From Malurus cyaneus samueli (Eukaryota > Chordata > Aves > Passeriformes > Maluridae), in NCBI GenBank assembly GCA_009741485.1, contig CM019218.1, positions 50,781,220-50,845,219 of the forward strand: 64,000 nucleotides of DNA. Reading direction: 5' to 3'. Positions 1-11,147 of this stretch are shown here, piece by piece. Made by a program: the position numbers and the translations under genes. How positions within the stretch are numbered: position 1 is the first letter of the stretch; every line of letters starts with the position of its first letter. Below the pieces are notes generated by a model that ran no database searches, had not been told where the DNA came from, and was given only the letters and a program-made list of their open reading frames with translations.

Positions 1-704
1 AGTGTGACAGTCACCCTGCAGCCAGTGCCAGCCTCAGCATTGCCCCGTGACTGTCAAACGCTCTGTGGCCATTAATCATGGCCAAGAACAGCCAAGCCAC
101 TGTGGGCACGAAAAGCTGTGCCCTTCCCAGGGCTGTTTTCCTTTCATCAGCCACACGAGCACTGAAACACAGAGTAAATATTTGGCTGAAGTGCTGGCCC
201 ATGGGCTGGGAGCCTTGGTGGGCTCTGGATCCTCGCAGAGGATCCCACACACTCTGGGATTCCTCCAGCAGGTTTCTGGTGTCTGTGATCCCAGAATTTG
301 AGCGATGGAGGATCTGGTGATGGGCACTTTCCCGTGGAGCAGAGCTCCTGCCACAGCAGCAGCCCTCACTCAGCCCATGGACCCATCAAGGAGGGCTCAA
401 GGAGGGAATTCCAGAGAATTTCAGCTCCACAGCCCCCCGCTGCCAGGGGAAAGCAGAGGAAGAACGATGAGAGGCACAGAAGTGCCATTCCTTTGTGTTC
501 CCTTCACCCAAGGGAGCTGCCAAAGGGCAGAGTGACATCACCAGTGGGGGACAATCACTTGGGGACTGTCACCCGGGAACAGGACCTGATATCCCTGGCT
601 GCCTGGGCATCCCTGTTCCCCTGCCCTGGGCAGCGCAGCAGTGCCCCAATGCCACAAGTTGAGGCGTGATAGGAGCAGCCAGGTCAGCTGATGGACACGG
701 TGGC

Positions 705-711
705 TATAAAA
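705..711 (+). promoter_or_regulatory. CLPS: TATA box of CLPS
   Basis: A perfect TATAAAA lies 41 bases upstream of the colipase ATG, so the 5' UTR must be very short. This fits a strongly expressed tissue-specific gene. The first 700 bases of the window show no other supportable gene. Confidence 0.8.
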
Positions 712-751
712 CACCTGCTGGCGCCGTGGCACAGCCACAGCCGAGCCCACC

Positions 752-1656
752 ATGGCCAAGGTGCTGCCTGCCTGCCTGCTCCTGGCCCTGCTGCTCCTGG
801 CCCCGGCCCTGTCGGCTCAGAACGAGCGGGGGCTCTTCTTCGACTTGGTGAGAGGAGGCTGAGCCTGTCCCTGCACAGGGTGCTCTGGGATGTGCGAGGG
901 GCATGCAGTGTCTGCAGGGTCTGCTGGGTTTTCTGCTGCTGTGGGGGAGCTTGGAGCCTGGGAAAGCAGCTCTGTAAAGGGACAGAGAAACCAGAAAGTG
1001 CCTGAGATTGAAGGTCTCAGTTGCCTGGGCCAGCCAGGACCCCTACGCTGGATGGCTCACAGGGACTGGAGAGGGGACAGGCTTTCCCTGTGGCATCTCA
1101 CCCCTGTTCCTGTGAGTCCAGCAAAAAAACCAGCCCTTTGGTGGGTGGTGTTTGGGGTCAGACTGGGAAAATGCTGCCAAAAGGGAGGCTGGGGCGTGTG
1201 GGCAGAAAGGCAGAACTGATGTTCAACACCCACCCAAACCCTTCGGGATCCCAGCTCGGGTGACATTAAAGGGGGACAGAGAGGGGCCCGGTGCTCAGAC
1301 CCTGCCTGGTGCTGCAGGATGTTGGGGAGCTGTGCATGCAGAGCGCCCAGTGCAAGAGCGGCTGCTGCCACCGCCGCAACGGCCTCAGCCTGGCCCGATG
1401 TGCTCCAAAAGCAGCTGAATTCCAGGATTGCTCCCCTAAGGTAGGTGCCTCCCTGCTCCCAGAGGTGGGTGGGGATGGGGGCACCTCCCCCATGCTGCAC
1501 TGTTCTCCTGGTTCCCTGCAGAACATCTATGGGGTCTACTACAAGTGTCCCTGCGAGAGCGGCTTGACCTGTGACGCCGATAAAACCATCGTGGGCTCCA
1601 TCACCAACAGCAACTTTGGTCTCTGCAAGGATCCCCAGGACTTGTACAGGCGGTGA
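752..1656 (+). CDS. CLPS: Colipase, pancreatic lipase cofactor (complete, 3 exons)
   Basis: Coding exons are 752-847, 1318-1440 and 1522-1656, all joined in phase 0 with GT-AG introns, giving 117 residues (human 112). Colipase is secreted by the exocrine pancreas and anchors pancreatic lipase on bile-salt-coated fat droplets. Residues 1-22 are a leucine-rich signal peptide ending ALSA. The mature part has the ten cysteines of the family (GELC, AQCK, SGCC, ARC, DC, KCPC, LTC, LC), the YYKCPC lipid-contact loop and the KTIVGSITN stretch. The start is the first ATG after the TATA box, in a good context (ccaccATGg). The segment between the signal peptide and GELC reads QNERGLFFDLDV, so the usual APGPR-like enterostatin pentapeptide is not present. 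A variant poly(A) signal AGTAAA lies at 1748-1753. Confidence 0.97.
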
Positions 1657-1747
1657 AGAAAGAGACCCCCCTGTACCCCTCTGTGCTGCCCCTGCCACCC
1701 TGCCCTTCCCCCTCTCCAGGGATGCCTGGAGCTGTGGGGCAATTTGA

Positions 1748-1753
1748 GTAAAG
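1748..1753 (+). terminator. CLPS: Candidate CLPS poly(A) signal (AGTAAA)
   Basis: AGTAAA is a known variant hexamer and lies 92 bases after the colipase stop codon. No AATAAA was seen nearer. Inferred from position only. Confidence 0.5.
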
Positions 1754-1921
1754 GGCAGCTTCTGCCAAGCTGCAAGACGGAGTTTTCACTCGGCCCGGCC
1801 CCCTGGCCCAGGATGGGACAGCAGGGCCAGAAGAGCCCAAAAAAAACCACAGGGAAATGATGGCTTTACCCATCTGTGTGTACAATCATTCAATAATCTG
1901 AGCCACGGGGTGAGCTCTGCT

Positions 1922-3056
1922 CTAGGGGAGTGTCAGAAAAGGGAATGCAAGGAAAGTGCAGCAGCCCCAGGATCTGAGGGAGCCTCTGGGGTTGTGCTGA
2001 ATTTGGTTTATTTCCTGCTGGGGCTGCCCTGGAAAGGTTTGATGCCAGAGAAGAGGGACTCGCAGGTGGTGCTGAAGCTGTGGGTGCTCAGGGTGCTTGG
2101 TGGCCATGTCCACCTCTGTATTGCCACCCTGCAGGCTCTGGATGACCACTCGTGCTGGGAGCTGGACCTGCTCCTCAGGGAGGGCAGATGAGGCTGGGAG
2201 ATGCACAGCCAAGTGGGAAACCTCCCTGGAAAGGGCCCTGTGCAGGCAGCAGCTGTGCCATAGGAGCCCCTTGTGCAGCAGCTCCACCAGCACCTTGTAG
2301 GGCATTTTCTCGGGCTGCAAGGTGTGCAGGAACTTTGGGAATTCGGGATGGATGTGGGCAGTGATGGTGCTGGGAGCAGCCCTGGCTGGCAGCAAGGTTC
2401 AAACCCTCTCAGCCCTGCCCCTGGCAGAGCTGTGCCCGGGCAGGGTGGGCTGCAGGGAGCAATGCCCCGCTCAGGGTCAGTGCTTGGCCATGGGGAAGGA
2501 GCAGAAATGTTCCACAGCAGGGTGAGGAAGAGGAGGCACTTGTCTGGCAGAGCTGGGCAAGCAGCAGGAGATGAGGGGTTCATCAGAGAGGGTGTTCTTG
2601 GCTTCTCCAGTGCAGGCTTCACCCCACGATTTTCTATCCCTGGGAGCAGAGCAAGAACCAGGCACCCACAGCGCCACTCCCCACTGCCCCGAGGGCTCTG
2701 CACCACATGGGGGTGGCCACAAAGGCTGGGGGCCACCTCTGGCAGCTGAGAAAGTGCTGCAGGAAACTTTCTTTTGAACAAAGTCGACTGGCAGCTCGAG
2801 GATCTGCACCTGCAGAAACACCAGGGACACGTCTGGGAGGGTGGCACAGCTTGGGGGGTCCTCATGATGAAAGGGTAATGTGGGGGACAAGGTGGGGGCT
2901 GCTGGCCCTTGCAAGTCTGGCTCGGAGGAGCTCCCAGAGGAGAAAATTCTGACCTGGATTGGAGTTTTAAACTCGTGGTGGGTGGTGAAAGCTTTGAGGG
3001 TCCTGTTCCCATTGTGGTGGTGGTCCTGGCAAGAGGCCACCAGATGGACGAACCCA
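1922..3056 (-). pseudogene. ARMC12: ARMC12-like remnant, minus strand, frameshifted and N-truncated
   Basis: Three minus-strand exon-like blocks with splice signals resemble the C-terminal half of ARMC12, an armadillo-repeat protein of the sperm mitochondrial sheath. Block 1 (3056-2954) contains NRTLKAF and ends TPIQ at a gt donor. Block 2 (2809-2737) starts VQILELPVDFVQ, then continues as KESFLQHFLSCQ only in another frame, because a T run on the plus strand (2772-2775) is one base short. Block 3 (from 2369) contains HPEFPKFLHTLQPE, YKVLVELLHKG and PEEQVQLPARVVIQSLQ, matching the family's PEEDVQIQACKVIVSLQ region as I recall it. Reading runs open to a stop at 1922-1924, but a minus-strand AATAAA near 2007-2012 suggests an earlier end. 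The expected N-terminal exons, and about 58 residues between blocks 1 and 2, were not found. The location between CLPS and FKBP5, opposite in strand to both, matches human ARMC12. A real decayed gene is likelier than an assembly error alone. Confidence 0.68.
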
Positions 3057-3099
3057 CTGGTGCAGGGTGAGGTGTGGAGGAAGGGCGGATGGGGAGGGG

Positions 3100-6000
3100 A
3101 CAGGGCCAGCAGCCCCTCTCCTGCAGCAGCCAGCCAGCCCCCGGCAGACAGAGGGGAGGGGGCACACGGGGTCTGTCCCTGGACTCCCCATCAGGGTCCT
3201 GAGCCCCACAGCAGCCCCACAGCAGCGAGAAGCACCCCGGGGAGGCTGGCGTTTCCTAGAACACACCCGGGGATCCCGGGAGCCCTGCCTGCCCGGGGCC
3301 AGCCTCCTCCGCCGCTCTGTGTCCCTGCCAGGGCAGGATGTGAGCAACGCCCAGCCCCGGGACCGCAGAGGGCAGCGGCACCGTGCCCGCAGCGCGGGGA
3401 CCCCCAGAGCAGCAGGAATCCCCCAATTCAGCTGCCTTGGGGTCCCCGAAATGCGCCCAACCCTGACACTCTTTGCGTCCCGCAGTGGGGGACCCCCGGA
3501 AGGAGGGGCAGTGATATTGGGGTGGGGGAACGCGCAGCCCGGGCTCATCTCTGCTGTTTGAAGGGGGATTTCGTGGTGTCCCCGTTTTTGTGGTGTCCCT
3601 ACCTTGGCAGAAAGAGGAGGGGGGCACCAGAGAGGTGGGAATGGGGCGGCTGCGCCGAGGTGGGGGACGGCCGAACCCCTCCCCACCTCAGCCCTATATT
3701 TACTGGTGAAGCCGCAGCTTTATTTTGGCAGCTCTCGGCTGGTAAATATTGGCTTAAACCGAAAACCAGACGCCTGACTCACGGCGTCTTAACAAACACA
3801 GGAAGGGGCCCCTGGCGCGTGTGGGGTGCTGCCAGCCCTGGGGACAGGGGGACCCTCCGCCGGGGCGGGGGCCACCTCAGCGGCACAGGGGGCGTGTGAG
3901 CGGCGCATCCTTGCGCTGGCAGCTTTGGCTGCAGCGTGGTTTCCTGCGGGGGAACACGCGGGGGACGGGGGATGGAGGGGAACAAAAATTGGGGTGCCCG
4001 TTCTTCCTGCCCTGCTCTGCACCAGGTTGGTTTTTAACCCTGCTTGGTTGAAAAGCAGCGGAGAATAACGAGACTAAGGGACTTTGGGCGAGGGCAGCCC
4101 GAGACCCTCCTCTCCAGGCTCGCCCCATCACCAGGATTGTCCCCCCAGAGTCCGAGCCCGTCTTCTCGTGGTCACCCACGATGTGTGTGAAACATCCCCC
4201 CAGCCCCAGTGCCCCCTCCTGTCCCCGCCCGCCCCGGCCGTTGTTACTCGAGGGTACAGGATGTTCTCGCTCAGCCGAGCTCCCGCTCCCCAACCTCTCC
4301 CCGCCTCTCCCCCCTTTCCGCCAGCCCTCGGCCTTCACCTCTCCTCCTCTGCACTTCTTTAACCCTTTTATTTTCCCCAAACGCCGCCTTTTCCTCTTCT
4401 TCTTTTTTTCTCTCCTCCGTTTCTTTTTCATTTCGGCGCAGATGCATCCAAGCTCCTTCTCTGCCCGTTCCGGGGCGTCCCCGCACCCCCAGTTTTCCGC
4501 AGCTCCGTTGGGGTGCCCACCCAAAGCCCGACTTTGCAGACGATCCCAGCAAAGTCATCCCGCTCCCAGCCTTGCAAAACGCTCCAAGGGAAATGTGCGT
4601 GTGTGTCCGGGGGAGGGTGCCGGGTGCTCGCTCCTGCAGCCTTCACCCCTGGGCAGGGAGGCTGCCAGCCCCGGGAAAGGGTCGAAAGTTCGTTTTCGGG
4701 GGGGCTGAGCTGCCCCGGGCCCCCGTGGTGGAAGGGACAGGAACAGCCCTGCTGCTCCCAGCTTGGGGCAGTGATTCGAGTGAGGAAATATCCCGAGCAG
4801 AGCCTAATTCATGTCCCTGCACCCCAATTTGCTGCATAGAGGGGCATTGATGGGCCTGATCCTGCAGCGGGGTCAGAGGACTCCCGGGGGTTTGATTGGG
4901 GGGCACAGGAGATGTTTTGGGACAGGTTTGGGCGTGGGGGGTGCTCAGAGGTGTTTGGGGGTGCACAGAGGCCCCTGGGGCTGCCTGTCTGCTCTTGGCT
5001 TGAGTTTTGTTCCCCCCTTTATATCCTTACCCCCCAGCAGGGTCAGAATTTGGCAAAGCAGCCCTCTCAGGGTGTCCCTCAGCCAAAGCAGGAGCCAGAG
5101 GGATGAAACACATCCTTAGAGGGTGTGGGACACCCCAATCACCACCAGGGACTCGAGGAATCCCAATCCTCGGGGATTGGCCCCAGCTTGCCCCCAGTGC
5201 TGACCTGGGACACCTCAACCCATGCCTGCAGCAGCAAAACCCCCAAGGCAGGTTTAGGTCATGGGGCACAGTGGGATGCAGCCCCAAAAAGCAGCCCCCA
5301 AGGATGAGAGGGCCTGATCCTGTGGGTGATTTAGGGTTTTCCTAAATCTGGGCCAGGTTTTCACTGTCCCAGGGAGATGGCTTTGGGATGAAGCTGGCGA
5401 GGAGCCATTCTTCAAGCGCTCTCTGGAAGAAAAGCAACCTTTCTAGCAAAACGAAAAAAAAAAAAAAAATTCATGAAAAGCTCTGGTTTGCCTCTTCTTG
5501 CCAAAACCAATTGTTGATGATTTTTCACGGCTGCTTTGGCTTTGCCTTTGCCTGTGACAGAGGGAACAATGTCACACACACTCCTGTTTTCCCACTCTGA
5601 TCTTTTTCCCTGGGCTTGGAAAAAGGGAAGGATCCGACTGAAGGACAGGGACCTGCTCTAGGCAAATAACAGGTCTGGGGGCTCCCAAAACTGGCGTGAG
5701 GATCTCAGATTTTCCTCCCTCACCAGGGTTGGGTTGGGGCTGGAAGTGGGGTCCCTTGAAAGTGGAACCCCCAGAACAGCCGAGGGCTGAGGACTGCCCA
5801 GCTTAGGGCAGGAGTGGGGGTTGCAAGTGGGACATGGGGGTGCAAAAGTGGCCCTGGGAGCCCTCCAGACACCCCACACACCTCAACAAGTTCCCCCCCA
5901 TATTGTCCATGAGGGCACAAAAGGAAAAAATCCCCATCCTGAATAATTTGCCTGCTGGAAGAATTAATTAGCACAATACTGGGAGGTGGGGGGGGTGAGG

Positions 6001-6139
6001 AGGAGTTGTTGGGCTGCATCAGTGTGGGGACAGCTCAAAGCTGGGTGCTTCGCAACAGCCTTTTTGGGGTGGGATCTCTGCAGCTGGAGTCCCCTCAGTG
6101 GTATTTTGAGCACTAATTCCCTGAAATTGTGATGAGTTG
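3100..6139. other. No gene recognised; GC-rich intergenic DNA
   Basis: Open frames occur on both strands but none shows a family motif or a convincing splice structure. A C/T-rich stretch lies at about 4270-4440 and a short A run at 5455-5469. CpG density is raised around 3250-3900. No promoter or RNA gene could be supported. Confidence 0.6.
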
Positions 6140-6910
6140 GCGTGGGGAGCAGAGTGAGGGTGAGGGGGGATGTGAGGGATAGCTCCATGGTATTGATGGG
6201 GATTCACCCTAGGGATGCTGAGGGGTGTGTAGTGGAGGGTGGGGGGAAACATGGGGTTGATCGGGGCGGTTGTGGACGGGGGGGGATATCAGATGGAGGC
6301 TGTGTGTGGAGGGATACTGGGGGAAATGTCTGGGGGAGATTCGGGGGAGTATGGGGGAAGTTCGGGGGGGGGAATTTAGTGAGGATATTGTGGGGGCGCT
6401 GGAGGTGGATCTATGGAGGATATTGAGTGGGATGTTCGGGGGGATTCTAGGGGGATATTCGGGGGATGTAGGGGGGATTTTAGGGGTATATTGAGGGGCA
6501 CTGGGGGTGGATTCATGTGGGATTTGTGTGGGACATCTGGGGGGCGGTTTTGGGGTATAGGAGAAGTACTGGGGGATGTGGAAGGTGGATATTTTGGAGA
6601 CGCGGGGGGGGGGGGCCGCTGGAGGGGTGGAATACTGGGAGAAATGCCAAAGGGGATTATGGGGGATGCTGGAGGGGCACTGAGGGGATAGGAGAAATAC
6701 CAGGGGGATGCCGGGGTGATTCTAGGGATATTTTGGGAGATGCAGGGAGAGGGGCACTGGGGGGGTAGAATTATGGAGAAATGCCGGGGAATGCCGGGGG
6801 GGGATCCTAGGGGATATTGTGTGGGATGCCAGAGGGGCACTGGGACGGATAGGAAAATACTGGGGGGATGCCGGGGGATGCCGGGGGAGGATTTCCGGGT
6901 TGTGGTGCTG
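6140..6910 (+). repeat. G-rich degenerate tandem repeat
   Basis: About 770 bases are built from loose repeats of a GGGGGATATT/GGGGGATG-like unit, including a run of eleven or more G near 6605. The plus strand is almost free of C. The open frames here on both strands (Gly/Trp-rich one way, Pro/Ser-rich the other) are by-products of the repeat. Confidence 0.75.
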
Positions 6911-6929
6911 GTGATCACACCGGACCCCA

Positions 6930-7260
6930 TCATCCAGGGGCCCGAGCGGGCTCAGCCGCTCACCCGCCCCGGGTGGCCCTGGCCGGGTTGCCCCCCGCCC
7001 GGCCGGCGCCGAGTCAGGCTGTTCCCGGCGCTCCCGCGCCGGTACATCGCGTCCCCCACGCCGGCGGCCTGGCACCCGCCCGCCCGGTGCAGCTCCCGGC
7101 AGGGGCACGGCCCGGTCCGGCCCCGGCGGCTCCTCCGGGGGCTGCGGCTCCTCCGGGCTGCCGGGCTGAGGTTCCCGGGGGGGAGAAGCTGCGGCAGGGG
7201 TGAAGCTCCGAGAACTTCCAGCGGGGCTTTGCCGTAACGCTGTCGCTGTGCTCACCCTGC
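6930..7260. other. CpG-rich patch without an assigned gene
   Basis: A GC-rich, CpG-dense block follows the G-rich repeat and includes several GCCGGC-type clusters. It looks like a promoter CpG island, but no transcript start, first exon or downstream coding exon could be tied to it on either strand. Confidence 0.45.
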
Positions 7261-7299
7261 CCGCTGTGCCCCCAAACCGGGGCTCCCCCAGCCCCCGCA

Positions 7300-9480
7300 A
7301 ACATTGGAGCAGCCGGGGTGGGGGGGATCTCCAGGAGTGTTTTTCGGTCTCAGATCCTTCAGGCAGGAGCGTGTCGGTGGCAGGGCACAGTCTCGCTGCT
7401 GAGCGTCCTCAGGGGATCGGACCCCCGGTACCCCCACACCCAGCCCAGGAGAGAGGTGCCAGCCCGCACCCCCACCCCGACACCCCCGCTGGAGCCGCCC
7501 CCAGCCAGCCGCCCTCCCCGGCGGGCTGGTACAGTTCGTTACGTCCAGACCGGAATGTACTTTGTGTTAGAAGTGGCCACAAGCCAGGACGGCAAAGCCG
7601 GACTTTATTTATCCTCCCTGCTCCGGCCCCGCTGCTGCATCCTGCCCTTGCTCGTGTGGGGCTGAATCTCCGGCGGGGCTGGGGGAGCCCTGGGCTCTGT
7701 CCGCCTCTCTGCTGCTCCTTGCCAGCCGGGGAAGGCAGGGATTTCCCCCATTTCCTCAGAGGGGAAATAATCTGGGAAAATATTTTTGTTCTTTCAGCTG
7801 GTAAAAGCTGTCCCCGACGTCTGGAAGGAAGCGGCGTGGGGAAGATGGGGACTCAGGATGGATCTGGTCCCAGTAAAGCCTCTGGAGGGAGGTGCCCTTG
7901 TCTGCGTGTTTGAGGGGCTTTTTGCAGCAGGGGCCACGGTTTGGGTCGCAATCTGGTGATTTGTGGATTGGAAATGCACAGGAACGAGTCAGAATAGGGC
8001 AGGATCAGGCCTGTGACAGAGCAGGGGCTGCTCTGGGGGTACCCCCATGTGTGGGGGGATGCCTTGGCCCCTCTGCTGTTAAAACATCGTGAGTCCAAGC
8101 AGAGAGGGGGAGGCAGCCGCAGCTTCGGAGTGACCACAGGGATTGCCCCAGGCTGGGTCTGGCCGGTCATTCCACGACTACACCCAGCATCCCTCCCACG
8201 GGCTTCCCGCTAGGAAGATCTGGGGGTGATTTTCACACAGAAAGCAGCTTCCCAGCTGCTCTGCATCCCCGGGTCGAACATCCGCATGCCAAACAAGTGA
8301 TCTTGCCCTCCTGCCCCATCCCCCCGTGTCCCCGTGTCCCCACGGCCCGTCCGTCCCCGCTGGCAGCGCAGCTGCACCTACAGCCAGTGGCAAGGACACG
8401 GTGTTCTCCCGAACTCTGCCGCCTGTTGTGCAACCACTGGCTGCACCTCCCGTAAACACACAGCTTCCCACGAGCACGCCACCGGGCTCCTGCCACGCTG
8501 TGCCCCCGCTGACAGCGACAATCGGGGCCCTCCGAGGGCGGCACACACCGCGGGGTGCGGGCGGGTGAAGTTACATCTGAAAAAAAACCTGCTTCGATCC
8601 CCAAAATGGGCAGTGGTAATCTGGGTTCTGTGGCAGGGGAAGGATGGGTTTGATCCCCTCGGGAAGGGGAACATCCCTGCCTCGGGACTGTGAATTTGGG
8701 CTGCCGCACACAATAGGAAACCAGGAGAAAACCCATTTTCTCAGTCTCAAGAGATTCACTGATGTGGCTCCTCACTGTGCAGCCAAGGTGGAGGGACTCC
8801 TCTCCTCCCCATGCTCTCGAGGCAGATTAACGCTGGTTATTTTTAGCAGAAGACAAGGATGAATAAAAATATCCCCTGCTGTATTTTAATTTTTTCTCTC
8901 TCTCTTTCAGGAACGCTGCTCTCACCTCGCACAAGGTGCTCGGGAGCCAGCACAAGGCAGGGCAGGTTCCTTGGCTTTGCTCCCTGCTTCCAGACTTTCC
9001 CCAAGGCTCGCTGTCCTTTCCGGGCTGGGGCAGGACATGTGTGGCCAGCTGGAGGGCCAGGGGGAACAAGCAGTACCCCTGGCAGGCGTCACAAAGCCGA
9101 AGAGGATTATTTATGGAACAGATTTTCTCCAGGTTGTGTTACAGGGGTGGGGGTGAACGGGGCAGACCCCAACACTGGGCGACTGGGAAGTTTGGGACAT
9201 CTCCCCACCCAAGAAAGCCCAGTGAGCTGAGGGGTCTGGCACTGGTAAAACCATGGTTTGGAAGATGTCTTTTATCTTTTAAAAAAACTGCTCTGATGCT
9301 TTCTTCCCATATATTTTGTGTTTTATTTTCCTATGGAATCAAACAAGTTTACCATTTTTGTAGTGCAAGAATGAACCAGGTTGAACCCTGTTGGTCCCAT
9401 GGGATTTTTCAGGGCTTTGGTATTATCTCAGGGGCCTGATGGAATTAAGCTGTGGGGTTTCCTGATGCTGCAAACCCCAC

Positions 9481-9522
<42 letters not shown>

Positions 9523-10390
9523 GGAAGTTTAAAGTTCTTGGAAGTTTAAAGCTGTGAGGAAAATGTTTACAGCCAAAAATGCAAGATTCACCTGGGTTGT
9601 TTTAGAGAGGGAAAAATTAAACACCATGAAAACATATGTTTTTTCTTTTCTAAAGTGGGCTTTAATTTTCACTCCGTGTTTCTGATGAGTGACATCAGTG
9701 CCTAAATTACGGCTGGGGAAATCGAACTGAGCATAAAGAACAGACCTGTGAGAAAGCACCCACCAACGCACTGCTGCCTTCAGCCTGGCCCTGAGGGTTT
9801 TATTGGATCAACATGTGGGAATCAGGGTGCAGGTTTGGAGCTGCCAGCACTCAATACAACACAAACCTGTTAAAAAATGACCACTTTATAAAAACACTCA
9901 GAGATGCCCCATTTTAAATCCGCCCTCAACTTTTCTTTGCCCCTCCTGCTCAGGCGCTGCAATGAACTGAACGTGCATGAGCAGCGATGAGAGTTTAATC
10001 ACAAAAGCACCGATTTCTAATCTCGGGGGGTACTTTGAGGCAGCTCGAGACAAAAATCTTATTTTCTTCATACAGAACTGGAACGTTTCTGCGTGTTCCA
10101 GCAGCTGCTGTGTCCTCCAAATCCACATCTCTCTGTCCCCAACTATGAGACAATTTTTCACCCTTCAGCGCGGTGTTTCCTGTAACACACCCGCAGTAGC
10201 TGGCAGGGGTTGGGGTGCCCTCGGGATGCTGAGGGGGGCTGGGGCACCTCAGGGGCATCTCCGGCGTGTCCTTGGGGGTCGCATGAAGCCGAGGGGCGGG
10301 GGACAGCCCGAGGGCTGAGGAACACTGAATGTGGCCGGGGTGCTGTGGCAGCGCTGCGCGGAGCTGATCCCCCGGGACACAGCACAGGGT
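7300..10390. other. No gene recognised between the CpG patch and the FKBP5 promoter
   Basis: Low-complexity and ordinary non-coding sequence. A run of 32 T lies at 9488-9519. A second CpG-richer part lies at about 8290-8570. No coding exon with family similarity was seen. Confidence 0.55.
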
Positions 10391-10915
10391 CAAACACCCC
10401 AAGGTATCTCCCGGGCCGGCCCGGCTGTCCCCGCTGTCCGGCTCCCCGCTGTCCCCGCTCTCTTCTGTTCCCCGGTCCCCGCTGCCCTGCTGCCCGCTCT
10501 ATTCTGTCTTCCTGTCTCGCTTCCCGCTCCCGCTGTCCCGCTCCCCACTGTCTCGCTGTCCCACTCTCTGCTGTCCCCGCTGTCCCTGCTGTCCCCTCTG
10601 TCCCGGCTCCCCGCTGTGCCCCGGGTCCCCGGACCCCATGTCCACATTTCCCGCCGTTCTTGTCCCGCTGTCCCGCCTGTCCTGCTCCCCGCTGTCCCCG
10701 CTGTCCCCGGACCCCCTGTCCCGTTTCCGCTGTCCCTGCTCCCCGCTGTCCCCGCTGTCCCCGCTGTCTCTGCTCCCCACTGTCCCCGGCCCCGCTGTGT
10801 CCCGTGTCTCGCTCCCGTTCCCCGCTGTCCCCTGTCCCCTCTGTCCCGCTCTCTGCTGTCCCATTCCCCGCTGTCCCCGTTCCCCGCTGTCCCGCTGTCC
10901 CCGCTCCCTCCGGTG
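10391..10915 (+). repeat. C-rich minisatellite (CCCCGCTGTCC-like unit)
   Basis: About 520 bases of irregular tandem repeats of CCCCGCTGT/CCCGCTCC-like units end roughly 50 bases before the FKBP5 promoter elements. The minus strand is G-rich. All six frames carry long repetitive Pro/Cys/Ser or Gly/Arg/Thr translations, which are repeat by-products. Confidence 0.85.
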
Positions 10916-10967
10916 CACCCCGACGAGTGCGCGGCACCGCGCGCCGGGGGGCGGGCACAACGCTCCG

Positions 10968-11053
10968 ATTTGCATATGCCGCAGCACAGCCAATAACAGG
11001 CAGACATTAGACTGGCAGGCGTTATAGCCAATGAGACGCGAGCGGGGCGGGGC
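10968..11053 (+). promoter_or_regulatory. FKBP5: FKBP5 core promoter region (octamer, two CCAAT boxes, GC box)
   Basis: The order is an octamer ATTTGCAT at 10968-10975, CCAAT at 10990-10994, CCAAT at 11028-11032 and GGGGCGGGGC at 11044-11053. These sit in a CpG island just before a GC-rich leader that ends in a splice donor. There is no TATA box, as usual for a CpG-island promoter. Assignment to FKBP5 rests on orientation and on the lack of any other plus-strand gene before the FKBP5 coding exons. Confidence 0.7.
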
Positions 11054-11089
11054 GTTGGGCGCGGGCGGGGCGGCCGGCCGGCCGGGCGC

Positions 11090-11147
11090 GCGCGGGGCAC
11101 TCGGAGCCGGGCGGCGGCGGCGACAGCGGCGACAGCCACAGCGACAG
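11090..11147 (+). other. FKBP5: Candidate non-coding exon 1 of FKBP5
   Basis: The GC-rich leader downstream of the CCAAT and GC boxes ends GCGACAG followed by a gtggtc donor at 11148. Human FKBP5 also starts with a non-coding exon. The 5' edge is approximate because no start site can be read directly. Confidence 0.55.

Noticed and set aside
298..669. Open frame of 123 codons upstream of colipase
   Set aside because: No family similarity, no splice context, and it ends just before the CLPS promoter. Consistent with chance in GC-rich DNA.
2008..3165. A 385-codon minus-strand open frame
   Set aside because: It overlaps the ARMC12-like blocks in a different frame and resembles no protein. The ARMC12 similarity lies in other frames with splice sites.
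10158..11010. Long Gly/Arg/Thr- and Pro/Cys/Ser-rich open frames on both strands
   Set aside because: They are translations of the C-rich minisatellite upstream of FKBP5. No splice or family support.
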